DNA of 6,017 nucleotides from contig JAGGYZ010000105.1 in the NCBI GenBank assembly GCA_021162285.1, forward strand, positions 1 through 6,017, written 5' to 3'. The translations under genes and the position numbers were made by a program. Shown in pieces: positions 5,214 to 6,017 of the stretch (position 1 is the stretch's first letter; every line of letters begins with the position of its first letter). The stretch is from Candidatus Fermentibacteraceae bacterium. GTDB taxonomy: Bacteria > Fermentibacterota > Fermentibacteria > Fermentibacterales > JCC-6. Under the pieces are notes generated by a model. It was not told the DNA's origin. It saw only the letters and a program-made list of their open reading frames with translations, and did no database searches.

Positions 5214-6017
5214 GGGCTGACTGGAACCCTTGCCGCCCCGCTAACAAGGTCATCTCTCAGCATATCCACAGTAGACAGAGATGCACCCCGTGTCTGAGGC
5301 CTGATTCTGTCTGTATCGTCGATGAGTATCCCCGCAACCGTTGCTGACCATGCTTCCGGCTTCAACTCCTGTATTTTGTCTCTGCAGTGGAAGATACGAT
5401 CTAGTAGATACTGATTCTGTTCCGATGCGAAAATGTTGTAGTCCCACCAGTATGAAGTTACCACAAGGAATGTCATCTCCAGCTCCATTTCGTACCACTG
5501 TGGATTCAGTGAATCCGCGGCCATACGGGAGTGAAGGCTGTCTGAGATCAAAGCAGGAAGACTGCTGGAAAGCCACGGCGCTCCAAAACCGTCTCTCATT
5601 GCTGTTCTGCTGCCTCCAACCGCCGTTCTCACCGAAAGTATTCTCTGTGCCACCTGGGAATCAATAGACATGGCGAATCTGTCGCTGTTCAACAGTGCGT
5701 ACACATCGTCAAGATGCCTGTCAATTACTATCTGGCGAAAGTAAATATCCATAACTGCATTGAAAATGTCAGTGCTCCACTGTGAATCGAAAAGAACCTC
5801 AGCCGGCAGGGTGTAAAAGTCTGCTGAGCGCGGCAGGACCAGAGGAAAAGAACCACTGGCAAAAGAAGCGGAAGCTGTCATCCTGAGAAGCTCCCCGGGA
5901 ACATCTTCATCAGCCATTGTAAAAATCGTACCATCATCCCAGGAAGCAAATGGAGAGTACTCGTCGATGTGTCTGATTATACCCGACAGCAGCTCCGCCT
6001 GTTCCGTCGGCAGAACC
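5210..6017 (-). CDS. Protein of unknown function (5'-truncated by window edge)
   Basis: I do not recognise this family. The frame is open from the window edge (one partial codon, then 268 residues) to TGA at 5212-5210. An in-frame ATG at 5917-5915 is unlikely to be the start, because it lacks a Shine-Dalgarno sequence and the 33 codons before it read as ordinary protein (for example HIDEYSPFASWDDGTIF). The visible part looks soluble, mixed and largely helical, with no clear transmembrane segment or repeat. It is rich in Ala, Ser and Asp. It has one cysteine (visible residue 211) and an aromatic cluster SYWWDYNIF (visible 188-196). Conspicuous stretches are DIYFRQIVIDRHLDDVYALL (visible 90-109) and RPQTRGASLSTVDML near the end. 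No GTPase, kinase, nuclease or metal-binding signature is evident. Any signal peptide would be outside the window. It is transcribed in the same direction as the operon but is separated from it by a terminator, so a functional link is not implied. Confidence 0.75.
   Translation of the reverse strand, partial: VLPTEQAELLSGIIRHIDEYSPFASWDDGTIFTMADEDVPGELLRMTASASFASGSFPLVLPRSADFYTLPAEVLFDSQWSTDIFNAVMDIYFRQIVIDRHLDDVYALLNSDRFAMSIDSQVAQRILSVRTAVGGSRTAMRDGFGAPWLSSSLPALISDSLHSRMAADSLNPQWYEMELEMTFLVVTSYWWDYNIFASEQNQYLLDRIFHCRDKIQELKPEAWSATVAGILIDDTDRIRPQTRGASLSTVDMLRDDLVSGAARVPVSP

Noticed and set aside
5915..5917. ATG as the start of the upstream unknown gene
   Set aside because: The frame stays open to the window edge with coding-like sequence and there is no Shine-Dalgarno before this ATG, so it is probably an internal methionine.

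Overview
The window carries a bacterial transcription/translation operon, read entirely on the minus strand. In transcription order (right to left) it holds rimP, nusA, infB, rbfA and truB. An unrecognised gene lies upstream, entering from the right edge, and an intrinsic terminator separates it from the operon. truB runs off the left edge and the unknown gene runs off the right edge. I see no tRNA, rRNA, mobile element, CRISPR array or plus-strand gene.

The gene order is the classical one known from E. coli (rimP-nusA-infB-rbfA-truB). The small ylxR and ylxQ genes that Firmicutes often carry between nusA and infB are absent. TAA, TAG and TGA all terminate genes and no gene has an internal TGA, so the standard bacterial code (table 11) fits. 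Base composition looks balanced. The protein sequences are clearly bacterial, but several family-conserved positions are altered, notably in the IF2 G domain. This suggests a lineage away from the well-studied Proteobacteria and Firmicutes. I cannot name the phylum from this sequence.

Layout: 5210-6017 is the 3' end of a protein of unknown function. 5097-5209 is an intergenic leader with a plausible promoter (about 5213-5185), an intrinsic terminator or attenuator hairpin (5161-5139) and a strong ribosome binding site. 4677-5096 is rimP, 3294-4664 nusA, 1125-3269 infB, 775-1125 rbfA and 1-771 truB (partial). The operon is tightly packed: gaps of 12, 24 and 3 nt, and one 1-nt overlap (TAGTG) at infB/rbfA.

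Functionally, RimP and RbfA mature the 30S subunit, IF2 brings initiator tRNA and joins the subunits, NusA controls RNA polymerase pausing, termination and antitermination, and TruB modifies tRNA. The most striking observation is that none of the five operon genes appears to start with ATG: rimP and nusA use TTG, infB uses TTG or GTG, and rbfA and truB use GTG, each with a visible Shine-Dalgarno sequence. The terminator hairpin lies so close to rimP that operon transcription probably has to pass through it, which suggests attenuation, possibly autoregulatory through NusA.
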